Shown here piece by piece: positions 11,695-23,984 of a stretch of 64,000 bases of DNA. Source of the stretch: Blastobasis lacticolella (Eukaryota; Arthropoda; Insecta; Lepidoptera; Blastobasidae). The stretch is from assembly GCA_905147135.1 (NCBI GenBank), contig LR990067.1, positions 10,540,001 through 10,604,000 on the forward strand. The letters run 5' to 3'. The translations under genes were made by a program, and so were the position numbers. The stretch's first letter is position 1, and the number at the start of each line of letters is the position of its first letter. Below the pieces are notes generated by a model, which saw nothing but the letters and a program-made list of their open reading frames with translations, made no database searches and was not told the origin of the DNA.

Positions 11695-11945
11695 CAACCC
11701 ATAACAGTCCACTGCAGGACTTAGGGCCTTTCTCACACGAGGGGAGGTTATTGCCACAATCTCCACGCTTGGCAGGCGAGTTGGACATCGCAGTTTTATA
11801 AATATAACAATGGAAAATGCTGCTGCCCTTTTTCCAGCCTACGGATACAGATATTTTGTCTCGAAAACATTAGTCGCCTTATAAGATATCCACGAGTGTA
11901 AAGGGTTGGTGCTATTCTACGCTGCCGGACACGATACGGCTAACG
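11695..11945 (+). repeat. Interspersed repeat, 'ctgcaggacttagggcctct' family
   Basis: Forward copy, intact from 'cataacagtccactgcagga' to 'ctgccggacacgatacgg'. Confidence 0.7.
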
Positions 11946-12117
11946 CTCGCTCTGTACAACTACTTTATTCCTATTCAAAGGATAAAAATCTTTAAAATCA
12001 TAATTTGCCTGCACTTACCTACGCCATTCATTTGGGGTCGGCGTAGTATGTTTAAAAAACTTTTAAATACCACGGACTAACTCGCATTGACAGGATTTGG
12101 ATACTATTAATCACTAG

Positions 12118-12325
12118 CATGGGTGTCGTACAAGGCGACTAATGTTTTCGAGGCAATAGATCAAGAGTCTCCGTAGTCTGGAAAATGGGCAGCAGCATTT
12201 TCCATTGTTATATTTAAACACTGCGATCTCCAACCCGCCTGCCAAGCGTGGAGATTATGGCAATAACCCCCCCTTTCGTGGGAGAGGCCCTTAGTCCTGC
12301 AGTGGACTGTTACGGGCTGTGATGA
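12118..12325 (-). repeat. Interspersed repeat, 'ctgcaggacttagggcctct' family, reverse
   Basis: Reverse copy that ends about 85 nt before the donor of exon 4.18, inside the intron. Confidence 0.7.
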
Positions 12326-12409
12326 ATCACTAGCATTATCTATTGTATCATAACCTTTAAGTCTACAGGGAGAGATCGACAAAGAACATCGAAAACAAAA
12401 CCAAATAAC

Positions 12410-12620
12410 CAGTAAATCGCGTCTTGCACATTCAAACTTGAAAGTGCGCGTGTCTAGGATATCGATGATTGACACAGCAACCGCCTTCGGGCTCTGCTTG
12501 ATCGGCTGCAGCAGTGGCCTCAGCCAGTCTAACACGGCTTCGCAATGCGCGTCGAGGAACACTATGACGTTACCGCTGGCTGCGCTAGCGCCGGCCAGCG
12601 GCGCGCGGGTTAGCCCGACA
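12410..12620 (-). CDS. GALNT alternative exon 4.18
   Basis: 211 nt, 70 codons, acceptor tcgcag|T behind a fair pyrimidine stretch, donor TTACTG|gttatt. It begins VGLTRAPLAGASAASGN; P and S replace two Arg of the usual [25 protein letters not shown] and SIIDIL follow, with Ser for Pro in PIID. The frame is fully open, but these changes at conserved sites make a less active isoform possible. Confidence 0.8.
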
Positions 12621-12667
12621 CTGCGAGGCGAAACCGACAAACTTGTAAGAGCCGATATAAAGCTTTT

Positions 12668-13075
12668 TTTTATGTAATTCGGCAGACAGACAGGCATGCG
12701 GGCTTCCTGATGGAAAGTTGTCAACGCCGCCTATAGACATCAGCAACACAAGGGGAGTCAAAAATGCGTTGCCCGCCTCTGAAGCAACCTCTAATATACC
12801 TCTTGAACGATCCTATGTCATAGACCAATGGAAACATTGTGGCTGGGAGCTCATTCCACATCCGAATCGTACGAGCGAGAAACGTTGTTTTTTTATGTAA
12901 TTCGGCAGCCAGACAGGCATGCGGGCCTCCTGATGGAAAGTTGTCAAACATCAGCAACACCAGGGGAGTCACCAACGCGTTGCCGGCCTCTGAAACGACC
13001 TCTAATATACCTCTTGAACGATCCTTTGTCATAGACCAATAGAAACACTGTGGCTGGGAGCTCATTCCATCATTC
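12668..13075 (+). repeat. Two tandem copies of a LINE-tail repeat
   Basis: Copies at about 12668-12895 and 12896-13075 both contain 'cctgatggaaagttgtcaa', 'cctctaatatacctcttgaa' and 'tggctgggagctcattcca'. A third copy lies at 54760-55100. The second tandem copy has a short deletion. It sits directly upstream of the acceptor of exon 4.18. Confidence 0.75.
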
Positions 13076-14930
13076 ATTTCATTTGGGTCGTAATTGGCGT
13101 TACGTGAGTGCGCATGACTCGATTCGCCGGTCCATACAAAATTCTCAAAAGGCTTAGCTGGCCGGGCGTCCGCACATGGACGGTATATTTCCGCGAATGG
13201 TATATTTCGGCGGCCATACAACTCTGCGCGCCACTCATCTGGCGGCTTACGTTAGCACCGCGCCTGACGCTTTGATATTTGCGTTCGCAGCAAGTGTTAC
13301 GCACTCAGTGACAAGCGAGGAGACAGACCGTGATGGAAAGCTAACTATCAATTCACACACTTTAGTTGGCACAAAAATTCGAAACCGCCGAATTGTCTCT
13401 GTGAGGATTAAGGACTAAGTGGAGAGGCCTCATGACTGTAATTGCGCTAGCTACCTTTTCCGGTTTTCCGAAACCGGAACACAACAATGCAAGCATTATA
13501 GCTTGGCGGCTTTAATGGGGAAGGCGGTGGTAGTCACCCAGGCGGACCCCTCAGGCTTGACAGAGTCCTAGCAACTGAACAAATATATTTGCGCTGTATA
13601 TGTTCGCTTCTGAAAACAATATTTTTGCATGAAGCCCCATGCGAGATTCAACTTCATGTGCTATGGTGTAAACTTGAATATCGTGTGCACTAGAAGCTAC
13701 TTACGATTTATGAAGAGTGTACTATATTTTGTTATTATCGCAGTTCTGAACATTTCACACAAATTACCTCTAATCTAACTAATTTACCTTGCCTCGTGTT
13801 ATTATTATTTATTTTTTATTATCAACAGGCCTGCAATTAATTGTATTTAAGCGGTTTAGAAGAAAAACGTTGGTATAAAAAGTATCTCTACTCAGTGACA
13901 AAAGGTCATACAGCCCGCACATTCTATTACATGTCTTGGTCTAAACTATAACTATTGGTTATCGTTTGACGTGTCTTGTCTGATCCTTTCGACGCACTGT
14001 ATCAGAAACGCAAATAACGATATTTAAAATACGGAACATACCAGACACACACACTATTATGTTAAGCATTGAATTAAAAAGAGTACTACTAATTTCACGG
14101 TCACGATAACGGCGGGGCAGGGGGTGCAAAGAATCTCCGGATGCGACGAGGCTACCAAAAACGACGATCCCTGGCCATGGCTACGTACAATGTCCAGGCA
14201 TACAAAGACAAAACATTTGATGATATGGTTTATATTGGTGAGTGGGTTCCTTTTGCACTGGTCGCCGCGACACTGACTATGCCAGGGAATCGTGTAGGCA
14301 TACGTTCGCGTGTACTTGTGTATGTGTTGTGTTGTTATTTATTGCAGATGGTTGATGAATTCAGCCAGTGTCTCAAGCCCGGATATAGCGACTTATAAAA
14401 GTATATATTATACGCCTCAAACTGAACTACCGTTGTTAGGCTACAAAAGGTCACACCCATTCATCCACCCATTACACTTTGGATATCCTGTCTCGGTGGA
14501 ATCCATAAGATAATTATTAATCACAGAAAGTTTACTACTTAAACTACCAAATATCGTTGCAAGGATAATGTCAAAATCAAAACTCTAGTGCAAGTAGTCG
14601 AGTATATATGACCTGAAAGGCAAACCGCAACTAAATTTCTAGAAACACATCACAGCTCCACACTAAGGTTCGTTATGATAATACGTAATACGTTCTATAC
14701 GTATTACGAAAAATTAAATACAACTACAACAAAAAAACATGATATACACACAGCAAGCGGGAACCATCGCAAACAAACGACACATGCCTTAAAGACAAAA
14801 CATCTAGACGCCAACTAATAGACATAACGACATAACAGTTCAAATCGTAGATCTTTGTAGTATTCTAACAGAATAAGTAATCTGGAGTTGCGATCCCGTC
14901 TAGAGCAGACTGAGTCCTTTTTTACCCCCC
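13076..14930. other. Intron between exons 4.17 and 4.18, left part
   Basis: About 13290-13520 matches in part the piece at 14935-15150 ('cctgtaattgcgctggctac' type). At 14150-14240 a plus-strand run MATYNVQAYKD resembles the start of a non-LTR endonuclease domain, too short to be sure. The rest is unrecognised. Confidence 0.4.
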
Positions 14931-14934
14931 TTTT

Positions 14935-15150
14935 TTTTTAATCCACGCAGTGACAAACGAGCAGGCAGCCCACCTGATGGTAAGTGGTAACTGTCGCCCA
15001 TAACATTCATGGTTCGTGCATTTAGGTTGCAGGCAACAAAAACGAAGAAACGCAGGTGCGCTCTCACCGTGAGGACTAAGATGAAATAACTCATGCCTGT
15101 AATTGCGCTGGCTACCTTGTCCTTCAAACCGGAACCCAACAATGCAGGCC
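14935..15150 (+). repeat. Interspersed repeat, SINE/LINE tail
   Basis: T-run, 'cagcccacctgatggtaagt' and 'cctgtaattgcgctggctac'. Shares its second half with 13290-13520. Confidence 0.5.
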
Positions 15151-15559
15151 CTTGAAGTATTCCAGCCCAGAATTATTGAACTATGTAAATATAAATAATG
15201 AGTCATTCTCCCAGGGCCGTCCAGCCCACATGTCCTTAATGGATCCGATCTATGCAATGCAAGGTCCAGGATTCCCACTGCACGAGGAAACATCCTCTGA
15301 TTTTCACTTTCGCATTTCTCAACCCCCAGGGTGGCTTCGACAATGACCCTCGGGAGGTAATCTGGTGGGCTTAAATCATGTGCCCGATGCGGGGACATAA
15401 GGATTATCCAGACCACGTAGTTATCAAGAAATAGTAATGAAGCGGCCTCTGGCGGAAGCCGGGATTGACCGCTAGGGTGATAAAGGGCTCCAGCGTGTAG
15501 GCCTAGGAATACTTGGGAAATAGGTGCCTACACCTGCAAGGTAACAGGAGAGATGTCCC

Positions 15560-15910
15560 ACGGTAGGTCCAACAAGCGATGGATTGACACCGCTGAGACG
15601 GATGCGAGAGCCAACGGCTTACGACTGAACGAATTGGAGGAGGAAGAGAAGCGGACCCGCACTAGAAGGCGTAATGGTCCGCTAGGATGATGTTGACTGA
15701 TTTAAGGCTTACATTGAGCGGCAGTTTTAATTAAGCTGCGGTCCAGGTCATCTTGGCGTTTATGTCCCGGTTGTGCAATCGCGCCCGAGAGCCCGGGGTC
15801 CGCCTTAACCATGATCTAGGATTTGGTAGATCAGGTAATTACAGTGGAGCGACTGCCATCTGCCCTCCGTGGCCCTGTTAACAGGGGAACTTGACCACAT
15901 TGGGTCATAG
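15560..15910. mobile_element. Non-LTR RT tail and reversed SINE
   Basis: At 15570-15660 the plus strand reads RWIDTAETDARANGLRL, typical of the last residues of insect non-LTR reverse transcriptases. From about 15740 to 15910 follows a reverse copy of the type-1 SINE (see 51388). Confidence 0.6.
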
Positions 15911-17167
15911 TTACACATTCATATGGCCTGAATGACGTATAGTGATTTGATAGTCGTAAGTAATGCGTCCATGGCGTAGTATCAGCGTACTTACGATGCC
16001 AGATTGGATCATGGTTGCTGCGGTCAAGATGATGGCGGAAGTATTTAAATTATGAATAAATTCTAATTTTGCCAAGACTAGATCTCTTCAGCGTCAATTA
16101 AAGACTAAAGATCTTTGAGTCGAAGCTATAGATCCTGAGAAAAGACGAAAAGTAAATTGCATCGATGAATCTTTGCCCCATCGATTGATCTTGACAAAAC
16201 AGAAATTGTGTTGATACTGCTCTAGAAAGGACGTGACTTTAATTTAACTTATTCTGTTAGATACCTATTAGACCACACATATCTATGAATCACACGCATA
16301 CCAAGCATATAAAACGAGTCACAAACAATTAACTATACGATTCAGTTTTTAAAGTGTCACTGACGATAGAGTTTCAATGTACTGCCGAAGACCATAGTAC
16401 TTGTTTGGTATATCTACCGGTCCGGCATTTTGAATAAAAAAGCACGTCAACCTCAATCAACGTTAAGGAACAAAGATTCTTTGATTTAATCACGAAAATT
16501 ATAAGTACTTTCATAGAGAATCATGTTTGAAGTGAAATTTGAAAATTACCCGATAGTACTTTGGCTGGGCCAGTTATTACTTTAAGGAGTTCTCAATCTT
16601 ATCGTATTGTACTGTAAGCACACGGTGCGTCAAACGATATTTGTATTTCGTGAAAATATCTTTGCTTGATGTATCTGTCTATCTGCGGTGTGGTCCCACT
16701 GCTCCCAGTATCATTTCTATCCATATTTTTGCATAGTGTCGACAATTATTTAATCAAAACTAAAAGGAACTAGTTTCCGAAGTGAGAACTGTACCAACCG
16801 AAATACAGTAGTGCAAAAAAAAGCTTTCAATTTCTCTCCAAACACTACTTTCGTCCAACGCATTGTTTCGAGATTTCACCGAAGAATGTTTGTTTTTATT
16901 TGTTTTGTTTTTACGTCGATTGGCATGTTATCAACGTGGTCGCCGAAATCTGATAAATGGCGGACTGGTAAGTACGCCAAACATTGGTCTTTCAACGTGC
17001 TACCAGCTTGAACGAAATAATTCTATTTCGTCCAAGGCTACTACCCGACCTAGTGCCCGTAGTACGTCGCAACTCACGAATCCAATTCACAAAATCTACG
17101 CCACACCAGCCTACCTTATCGAAGCAACATAGAGAGTTCGGTACAAAAAAAAAATCGAAAGGAAAAC
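15911..17167. other. Intron after exon 4.17, no gene recognised
   Basis: AT-rich. I found no coding exon, repeat end or RNA gene. Confidence 0.45.
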
Positions 17168-17375
17168 CTGAAAATCTTGGCCGGTTATGAGCTGGAGGTT
17201 GTTCTTGTCTATCGTATCGATGATGGGCACAAGGGCCGCCTTCCGGCTCTGCTTGATCCTCTGCAGTATCGGCCGCAGCCAGTCCACCATCACTTCGCAC
17301 TGCGCGTCGAGGAACGCTAAGACGCCACCGACGGCTGCGCGCGCGCCGGCCAGCCGCGCGCGCGTTATCCCGCCA
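17168..17375 (-). CDS. GALNT alternative exon 4.17 (DAQ variant)
   Basis: 208 nt, 69 codons, acceptor tcgcag|T, donor TTTCAG|gttttc. It begins [17 protein letters not shown], then FLDAQCEVMVDWLRPIL and PIIDTI. Like copy 4.1 it has Gln in place of the His of DXH. The two also share GGVL and RIKQSR, so they are probably related despite lying at opposite ends of the cluster. Confidence 0.85.
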
Positions 17376-17888
17376 CTGCGAGGCGTAGGATCCACCATCA
17401 TTTTCTAACATACTGTCACAAACGAGCATACAACCACTGGGGAAGCGGTCACTGTTGCCCGCGAAATAATATTTGTAGACCATTGCAAACATCACATAGC
17501 CCATGTGAAACGGTCACTGTCGCCAGCGACATTTGACCATTGCAAACAGTCTAAAATAGGCATAGGTACTTTAATTTATTGACTGCTATTGCAGAGGGTG
17601 GTTCTAGGTAGTGGTTCATTATGAGCTGGGAATTTCGACCATACCCATGAGGCCGGTCCAGTTTGGTTCAACGTCACATCGCCCCACTTTGTTTTTTTTT
17701 GTAAATTCAATTTTTAATTCTTTTGGATGTGTATTTTTGGGCCGAATAACGATTTGTCTATGTCAACAAATTTTACTGAAAATTCAGCCGGTTCTGCGTG
17801 TTGTGATGCCCGGGCGTACGAAGTTTCTTTTTCACATTCAACCTAAATGACTTAGGTGTATATAAGGTAACTTTAGGACCGCAGGGTT

Positions 17889-17998
17889 AGATGTCAACGG
17901 TTCCTAAAAATAATGCACATCGGCTAGTTTTGGCTCCGTTTAAAGCCTGATTTACGAAGCCGAAGTAACTGATGTGCATTACTTAATGTCGACACCTT
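17889..17998. repeat. Small foldback
   Basis: 'aatgcacatc' with neighbours and its complement 'gatgtgcatt' form inverted arms of about 45 nt with mismatches. The intron around it (17376-19456) holds nothing else I recognise, except a piece at about 18620-18700 that is similar to 42300-42385. Confidence 0.5.
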
Positions 17999-19456
17999 GT
18001 GATTGTGATACTTCAAGCCCTAACATAACCTAGGCCCTGGGCCTGATAGAGTGCTACCGACGGTGGAGCCATCGTCAGAGACATTAGAGCCGAACACAGA
18101 TGATGGTCCCAAGCAAATCCCAACACGAATAGACGACGTTGATGTTATTCAGCCTAATCCAAACAGTTATACAACTAAAATCACGCTTAGTAGATACATT
18201 AGGGACAAAATACTAAAAACTTCGACCTCTATATAAGTACTAATGTACTTTTTAGTACCAACTCTTATTATAAATATTTCCGTTTTTCAAGCGCATTGAT
18301 CGATTTATATTTTTGTTACAAATATTAGTTAAGATATTTAAAAAGTCCAGAAAAATATTCTAGCGCATTACACCACCTATAATATTCCACACTAATTACA
18401 AAATTAAATAAACTGAGCTTAAAAGATATCTCGCTGCGCTTACTCATTATTATTTGTTGCTTTTGTTACGTATCCTTTGAATACAGCTTCAGAAAATAAA
18501 AAAATATTTGGTCACGAAAAAAGAAGATCGTGACGTAATCAAGTACCTACTTACGACTTTTCCGTTATCTATACTACTTGTCAGCTGTTTTTTTGTCCTG
18601 TAAAAAAGATGCATCAAGCGAACCCCTTGAAGATATTCCTGAGAGCGGTGCAGTAGAAGCGGCAGGTGAAGTTCAAGATTGCATTAAAACGAAACTTAAA
18701 ACTTGTATTTGGAAGAGGTTATCAGCCGGAAAACAAATCGGAAGGACCTTAATTAGTACAGTGTTCAACGTGAACTTTCATAGTTTACAGCAACTTAATT
18801 TCAACATATCGTACCTCATAGTGTTAAATTGGTTACGATTTATGGCAAAAAATATTAATATTACTTCGTCCGTAAGACACAGCTTGGCTATCACACCGAA
18901 TCAATTCGTGGGACTTATCGCATAGTTCGTCAAAGTCGCAGCGAAGATAGCGAAGTGAAGGCGTGTACATACGTACATCGAACAGTGAGCCAGCCACGCT
19001 GATAACAAAATTAGTTTATGCTCAACAGTTCACGTTAACTACTAGACCGATATCAATGCTAATCTGGAGAGCGTAAAAGAACCATCGCGAAATTCAGCGG
19101 AAATCAATTAAAAGACAACCAAGAACAATTGAACAGCGATCGTCTCGATCTCAATGTGCGATTTGAAAATGAAAATCGAGAATTCATAAACAAGAGTCAA
19201 AGTGATAAGGAATATTGTGAATGTGAAACAGTTGAAAAAGAAAGCAAAACCGCAAAAAATTGAAATAAAACGTGCTCGTCGAGTGGTAACACCGAAGACG
19301 CGGGAAAATGTCAACACCCAAGCCTCATTCAAGTGATTTTTTATTGGACATCTGCAACCTAAGGGCAGCCGATGCGGTGCCGGCCTTTGAGGTTGAAGAC
19401 AAGCCTTTTGAAGAACCCCGTGTTATAGTGCAAAAACTCAAACTCAGTAAATGGAC

Positions 19457-19670
19457 CTGGAAGTTTTCGGGGCCGGCGACGCTGTAGAGGAAGTTACTGT
19501 CTTCGATGACGTCGATGATCGGCATGACGACGGCGTGAGGGGCCTCTTTTACGCGGTGGAGGAGTGGCCGGAGCCAGTCCGGCTGCATCTCGCAGTGGGA
19601 ATCCAGGAAGATGAGGGTGTCACCGACGGCGTACCGCGCGCCAGCCAGCCTGGCCCGAGTGAGGCCCACA
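19457..19670 (-). CDS. GALNT alternative exon 4.16
   Basis: 214 nt, 71 codons, acceptor acacag|T, donor TTCCAG|gtccat. It begins [17 protein letters not shown], with [23 protein letters not shown] and the end GPENFQ. It mixes features of the A type (EMQPDW) and B type (DSH) and may be close to their common source. Confidence 0.87.
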
Positions 19671-20543
19671 CTGTGTAAACGTAGTATTTTTAATGTCGTA
19701 CGATAGGCAAACCAGTAAGCGGACCACCTGTAGAGAAGTGGTCAACACTGCCTATAGACAATAGCAACACCAGTGGCATCGCCAATGCGTTGACCAACTC
19801 CATAACACGTTGCTCTGGCAGCAAAAAGGCAAATGCCCCTCCACAGCCAAAGTCATCAAATCAAATCAAATACGTTTGTTTAGTTTAGGTTTTCTCAAAC
19901 ACTTATGAACGTCATACAATACATGTAATAGGAATGAGTACTAGGCATCACGGCATCAGCGAGCTGACAACGGTTTCTTGGCCAGTATGTAGGGCCATAC
20001 AAAAAAGTCGGCCACCAAATCCCTTCTTCTTCTTATCGAGTCGATGGACTAAACCACCCCTAGCACTTTGCTCGCGAAGTATACAGCATTTCGACTGGCC
20101 TCGAACAAGACCAACTCCCTAACCCATGGGGCATTGGATACCTTGCGCACAGGCAAGGGCACAATAGTTAAAATAGTATAGTTTGGCAGCGACTTTTTTT
20201 TTGTTACTATTTCGGAAGGTGCTGCGGTATTCAAAAAGAAATTAGATTTCTCTTTGGACGTCCTTTTACAGGTACCTATGGTAAAGGGACTTCTGAACGG
20301 GCAATATTTTTACTGCATTATGTGGCTGCAACACAGTGACCGGTGCAAAACATTGCCAATTTGCCTATTGTTGTTTTAGCCGCATTCTATTGTGGCAAAT
20401 TGCGTCCTTTTTCACTCGGCATGAAGTTAGCCGTAAATAACTAAGTGACAAAAAAAGTGAGTAAAATTTTTGTTCGTTTAGAAGCCTCGTCCTGGACAAA
20501 GAGTTAGTATCAAAAATGTTTTATAATAATAAATGGAGCTTTG
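19671..20543. other. Intron between exons 4.15 and 4.16, repeat-unit flank
   Basis: Just upstream of exon 4.16 on the transcript strand lies the same SINE-like block as in the central units ('gaagtggtcaacactgcctatagacaat', 'cgttgctctggcagcaaaaa'). No gene. Confidence 0.5.
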
Positions 20544-20798
20544 TAGAGCTCGTCTAATCTAAAATGCCGCGCCCCACTATCGCATTAACGCACACAAGCA
20601 AGTTTAAAATATGGACGCAATACATATACAAATGCCGTTGTAATTGGTCATTCAGTTGCCGGTCAGATTCAAACGTAGGAGCACGCGTCGTTCATTGGCT
20701 CCCACACAGATGAAGTGTCGTTATCAATATTTGCACTCACACATCGAAATCAACTAACTAAGTAGTGGGGCGCGTCATCTTAGACTAGACGAGCTCTA
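20544..20798 (-). mobile_element. MITE, copy 2 of 2
   Basis: Reverse copy of 3530-3780, about 255 bp with the same inverted ends. It sits inside the intron upstream of exon 4.16. Confidence 0.85.
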
Positions 20799-20904
20799 GA
20801 ACGTTCTGATGTGTTTCTGGAGTACCAATATGGCAGTATGGCGGTAGTATAAGGAGAAGCGGTTCATATAATTTAAGAGTACCTCCTATAGGTATGGAAA
20901 GAAA

Positions 20905-21126
20905 ATGAACAACTTTGATCAAGATTTTGATAACTTCTCTTGTCAAGATATTTTTCTTCGATTCCCGAAACGTGATCCTTATATGAAACGAGAGTCGATT
21001 CTTATTTCAAACAATTTTTATCAAAGGGGTCACTTTGGTTTAAGTACCGTAGTGTACCTGATTGGTACATGTTTTTGCGGTTTAGTGCCTTGGATTTATG
21101 TAAAAGATCCCAAACCGAAAACTTAA
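20905..21126 (+). other. Short ORF shared with the repeat units
   Basis: A 73-codon frame begins MNNFDQDFDNF and ends DPKPKT. Decayed versions recur once per unit (23553, 26908, 29678, 32467, 38945), each with frame breaks. It is most likely the relic of a transposon reading frame rather than a host gene; the product is unknown. Confidence 0.35.
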
Positions 21127-21129
21127 ACG

Positions 21130-22600
21130 GCAGTCAACGTCAGCCTGATTTTTCGTCATAAATCGAATAAGCCAAACTATTCCCAATTGAAATTGATTTC
21201 CGTTTTCTGGGGTATTTCACCCTCTATAAATATTGATATATCCTTCTGTAAATAAACTGCAGGCAATCAACGCAGAGATCAATTAAAGAGCAACCAAAAA
21301 AAAAGACGACTCTGTGTGAATTTGTCCAAGCATTTTTATTTATTTATTAAAAACCGCAGGGGCTGTAGTGCAGCAAATGCAGTAAGTACTGGCAGTCAAT
21401 CAACCCAGACCAGCTCACTACTTGCTCTGGACTGGAAATGCAATACTTGCTTCGGGGCAAACAGCCGTCATGCATCGTGCCAGACGATAACGCCGACGAA
21501 AACTCTGATTCCAAAGTTACCTACGGAAATTCGGATCCGTTGGATGATGCACCCAACGAATAATTAAGCAAATCTGAGTCGAGGCGAGGAAGTAATAAGG
21601 TAGGAGCTGCAACAGACACTAAAGATTTACGCTCACAAAATTGATGAATACGAGATACAACCAGCGCAATACGAAAGAAAAATTAAAAAACTAGAAAACA
21701 TAAATGGTGACATAATAAACAACTAATTTGATGTCATGTACAACAAACTTAATAATTTTGAACAAAATCTGCCTATGAACCAGTTGGAGAAGTGAGATGT
21801 CAAGGGAAGTTATGTCTATGATGGAGAAAATCGCCGTTGGTATCAAAACCTATTAGAATACTATCGAAAGCTATAGGAACTAAAACCACAAATTTCCTAA
21901 AAACAAATTAGATATTCTACTAAACTTTGTCACTTGCCACAAGCCTATCTTTTACGAGAAAAAAGGGACGATTCAAGGATTTCTTTAAATTCGTCAAAAA
22001 ACACATTAAGGAAAAAGAAACAGGTAGCACCCCATCTATATAATTTTGTATAATATGTACAATCTAAGTGTACTATGTACTCAACTCATTAAAATTTGTT
22101 AGGCTAGTTGTGTAAAGGAATTTGAATGTATTTACGGCGATATATCACTTCCTAGTGAGTATAAAAGTGTATGGGGCTCTGTGCTGTTTATAGGCCACCA
22201 AATACATACAAACACCACTTTATTACTGAGTTCAAGCTTAGTACCCACACCCATAACTACGTAATCTTAGAAAACAAGAACATCGACAGAAAATCGCAAA
22301 CACTACTTGCAAATCGAAATCTAACCTGCCACACTAAGCTTTGAAATCGGCTAAAATCAACACACCCGTATAGATAAAACGAAAAACAACATATCTAAAA
22401 TCAAAGATTAGCGAAAAAATTTGAAAGAAAACGTCTTTCTATTTTTTTTGCTAGTCGAGGCGAAATGGTAACACCGAAGACGCGAGAAAATGTCAACACC
22501 CAAGCCTGATGGTCCGCCTGATGGAAAGCGGCCACCATCGACCAGGACATCTGCAACCTAAAGGAAGCGGATGCGGTGCCGGCCTTTGAGGTTGTAGACA
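21130..22600. other. Intron between exons 4.15 and 4.16, no gene recognised
   Basis: Fragments of repeat-unit sequence near both ends (for example 'caacgcagagatcaattaaa'). The middle (21320-22300) is A-rich and unrecognised. Confidence 0.45.
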
Positions 22601-22639
22601 TGCCTCTCGAGGAACCCCTTGTTATAATGCAAACTGGAC

Positions 22640-22853
22640 CTCAAAATATTCGCGGTCGTTGACGCTGTAGAGGAAGTCACTATTCAGGATGACGTCGACT
22701 ATTGGCTTGATCACGGCGTGAGGGGCTTCTTTTATGCGGTGGAGGAGTGGCCGGAGCCAGTCTGGCTGCATCTCGCAGTGGGCATCCAGAAAGATGATGG
22801 TGTCACCGACGGCGGGCCGCGCGCCCGCCAGCCTGGCCCGGATGAGGCCCATA
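22640..22853 (-). CDS. GALNT alternative exon 4.15 (type A)
   Basis: 214 nt, 71 codons, acceptor tgtacag|T, donor TTTGAG|gtccag. It begins [17 protein letters not shown] with DAHCEMQPDW and PIVDVI. It differs from the other type-A copies only near the 3' end (DREYFE instead of AREYFQ). It is the outermost member of the four B-A pairs. Confidence 0.87.
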
Positions 22854-23984
22854 CTGTACAAACGGCGATATTTGTACGATTTTGTCGTACGGAACAAGCG
22901 GGTTACCTGATGGAAAGTGGTCACCGCTGCCTATAGATATTAGCAACACCAGGGGCATCGTCGATGCGTTGTCCACCTCTATAATACGTTGCTCTGGCAG
23001 AATAAAGGCAAATGCACTTCCACTGCCGAAGCCACAGTTCACCAAATTCCCAACCCATGGAGCAATAGAGTACCATACTCAATGGCAGGAATAGTTTACC
23101 GGATTATTTTGTTTTATTACTATTTCATATGGTGCCACGGTGTTCAAAACCGAGGTTAGATATCTGGATGTCTTATTTGCGGTGAAAGGTAAGGTTTGGG
23201 GCTTCTGAACGGGCAATATTTTCACTGCAATATGCTGCAACACAGTAACCGGTGCAAAACATTTCCATTGTTCCCATTTTTGTTTTAGCCGCAAGCTTTT
23301 GTGGCAAACTGCGTCTTTTTTTACTCGGCATGAAGATTGCCGTGAATGAAAAAAAAATGGTGTATAAAATTTTGTCTGTTTGGAAGTCTCATCAAAGAAA
23401 TAGCATAAAAAATGTCAGGAATTTTTCAATTTTAAATGTCAATTGGTCGAGTACAAATGCGTCTTGGTGCGTTTATACTACCAATTCGGTCTGGCGGTAG
23501 TATGAAGACAGACGGTTTATAAAATTTACGAGTACCTCCTAAATACAAACAAGATGAATAACTTTGATCAAGATTTTGATAACTTCTGTTATCCAGATGT
23601 TGTTTTCCATTCCCGAATCGTGATTCTTACAAGAAAGACTCGATGATCCGCATTTAAATAAATGTTAGTCAAAGGGGTCAGAACATCTTTAGAAAACCTA
23701 TACTCTACATGCCAGGTATATTATTTGCGATCATGAATTTACATCCAAGATCCCAAGCCAAAGATCAACATTTTTACCGACTGTCAACGTCAGTTGGATT
23801 TTTCGTATTATATCGAATAAGCCAAAAATTTTCCATTATAAATTGATATCTGATTTCTGGAGTATTTCACCCTCAGTAAATATTGATATCTCCTTCTGTA
23901 AATGAATTGTTTCGAAAGTGAGTAATGCTTTCCTTCGTTGTCGCCACTTTATTGGTGACCACGAGAGGAGTACTATGCAGGGTG

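Noticed and set aside
18578..18925. 115-residue plus-strand ORF
   Set aside because: Part of it recurs in broken form at 42300, so it is repeat-derived; no domain seen.
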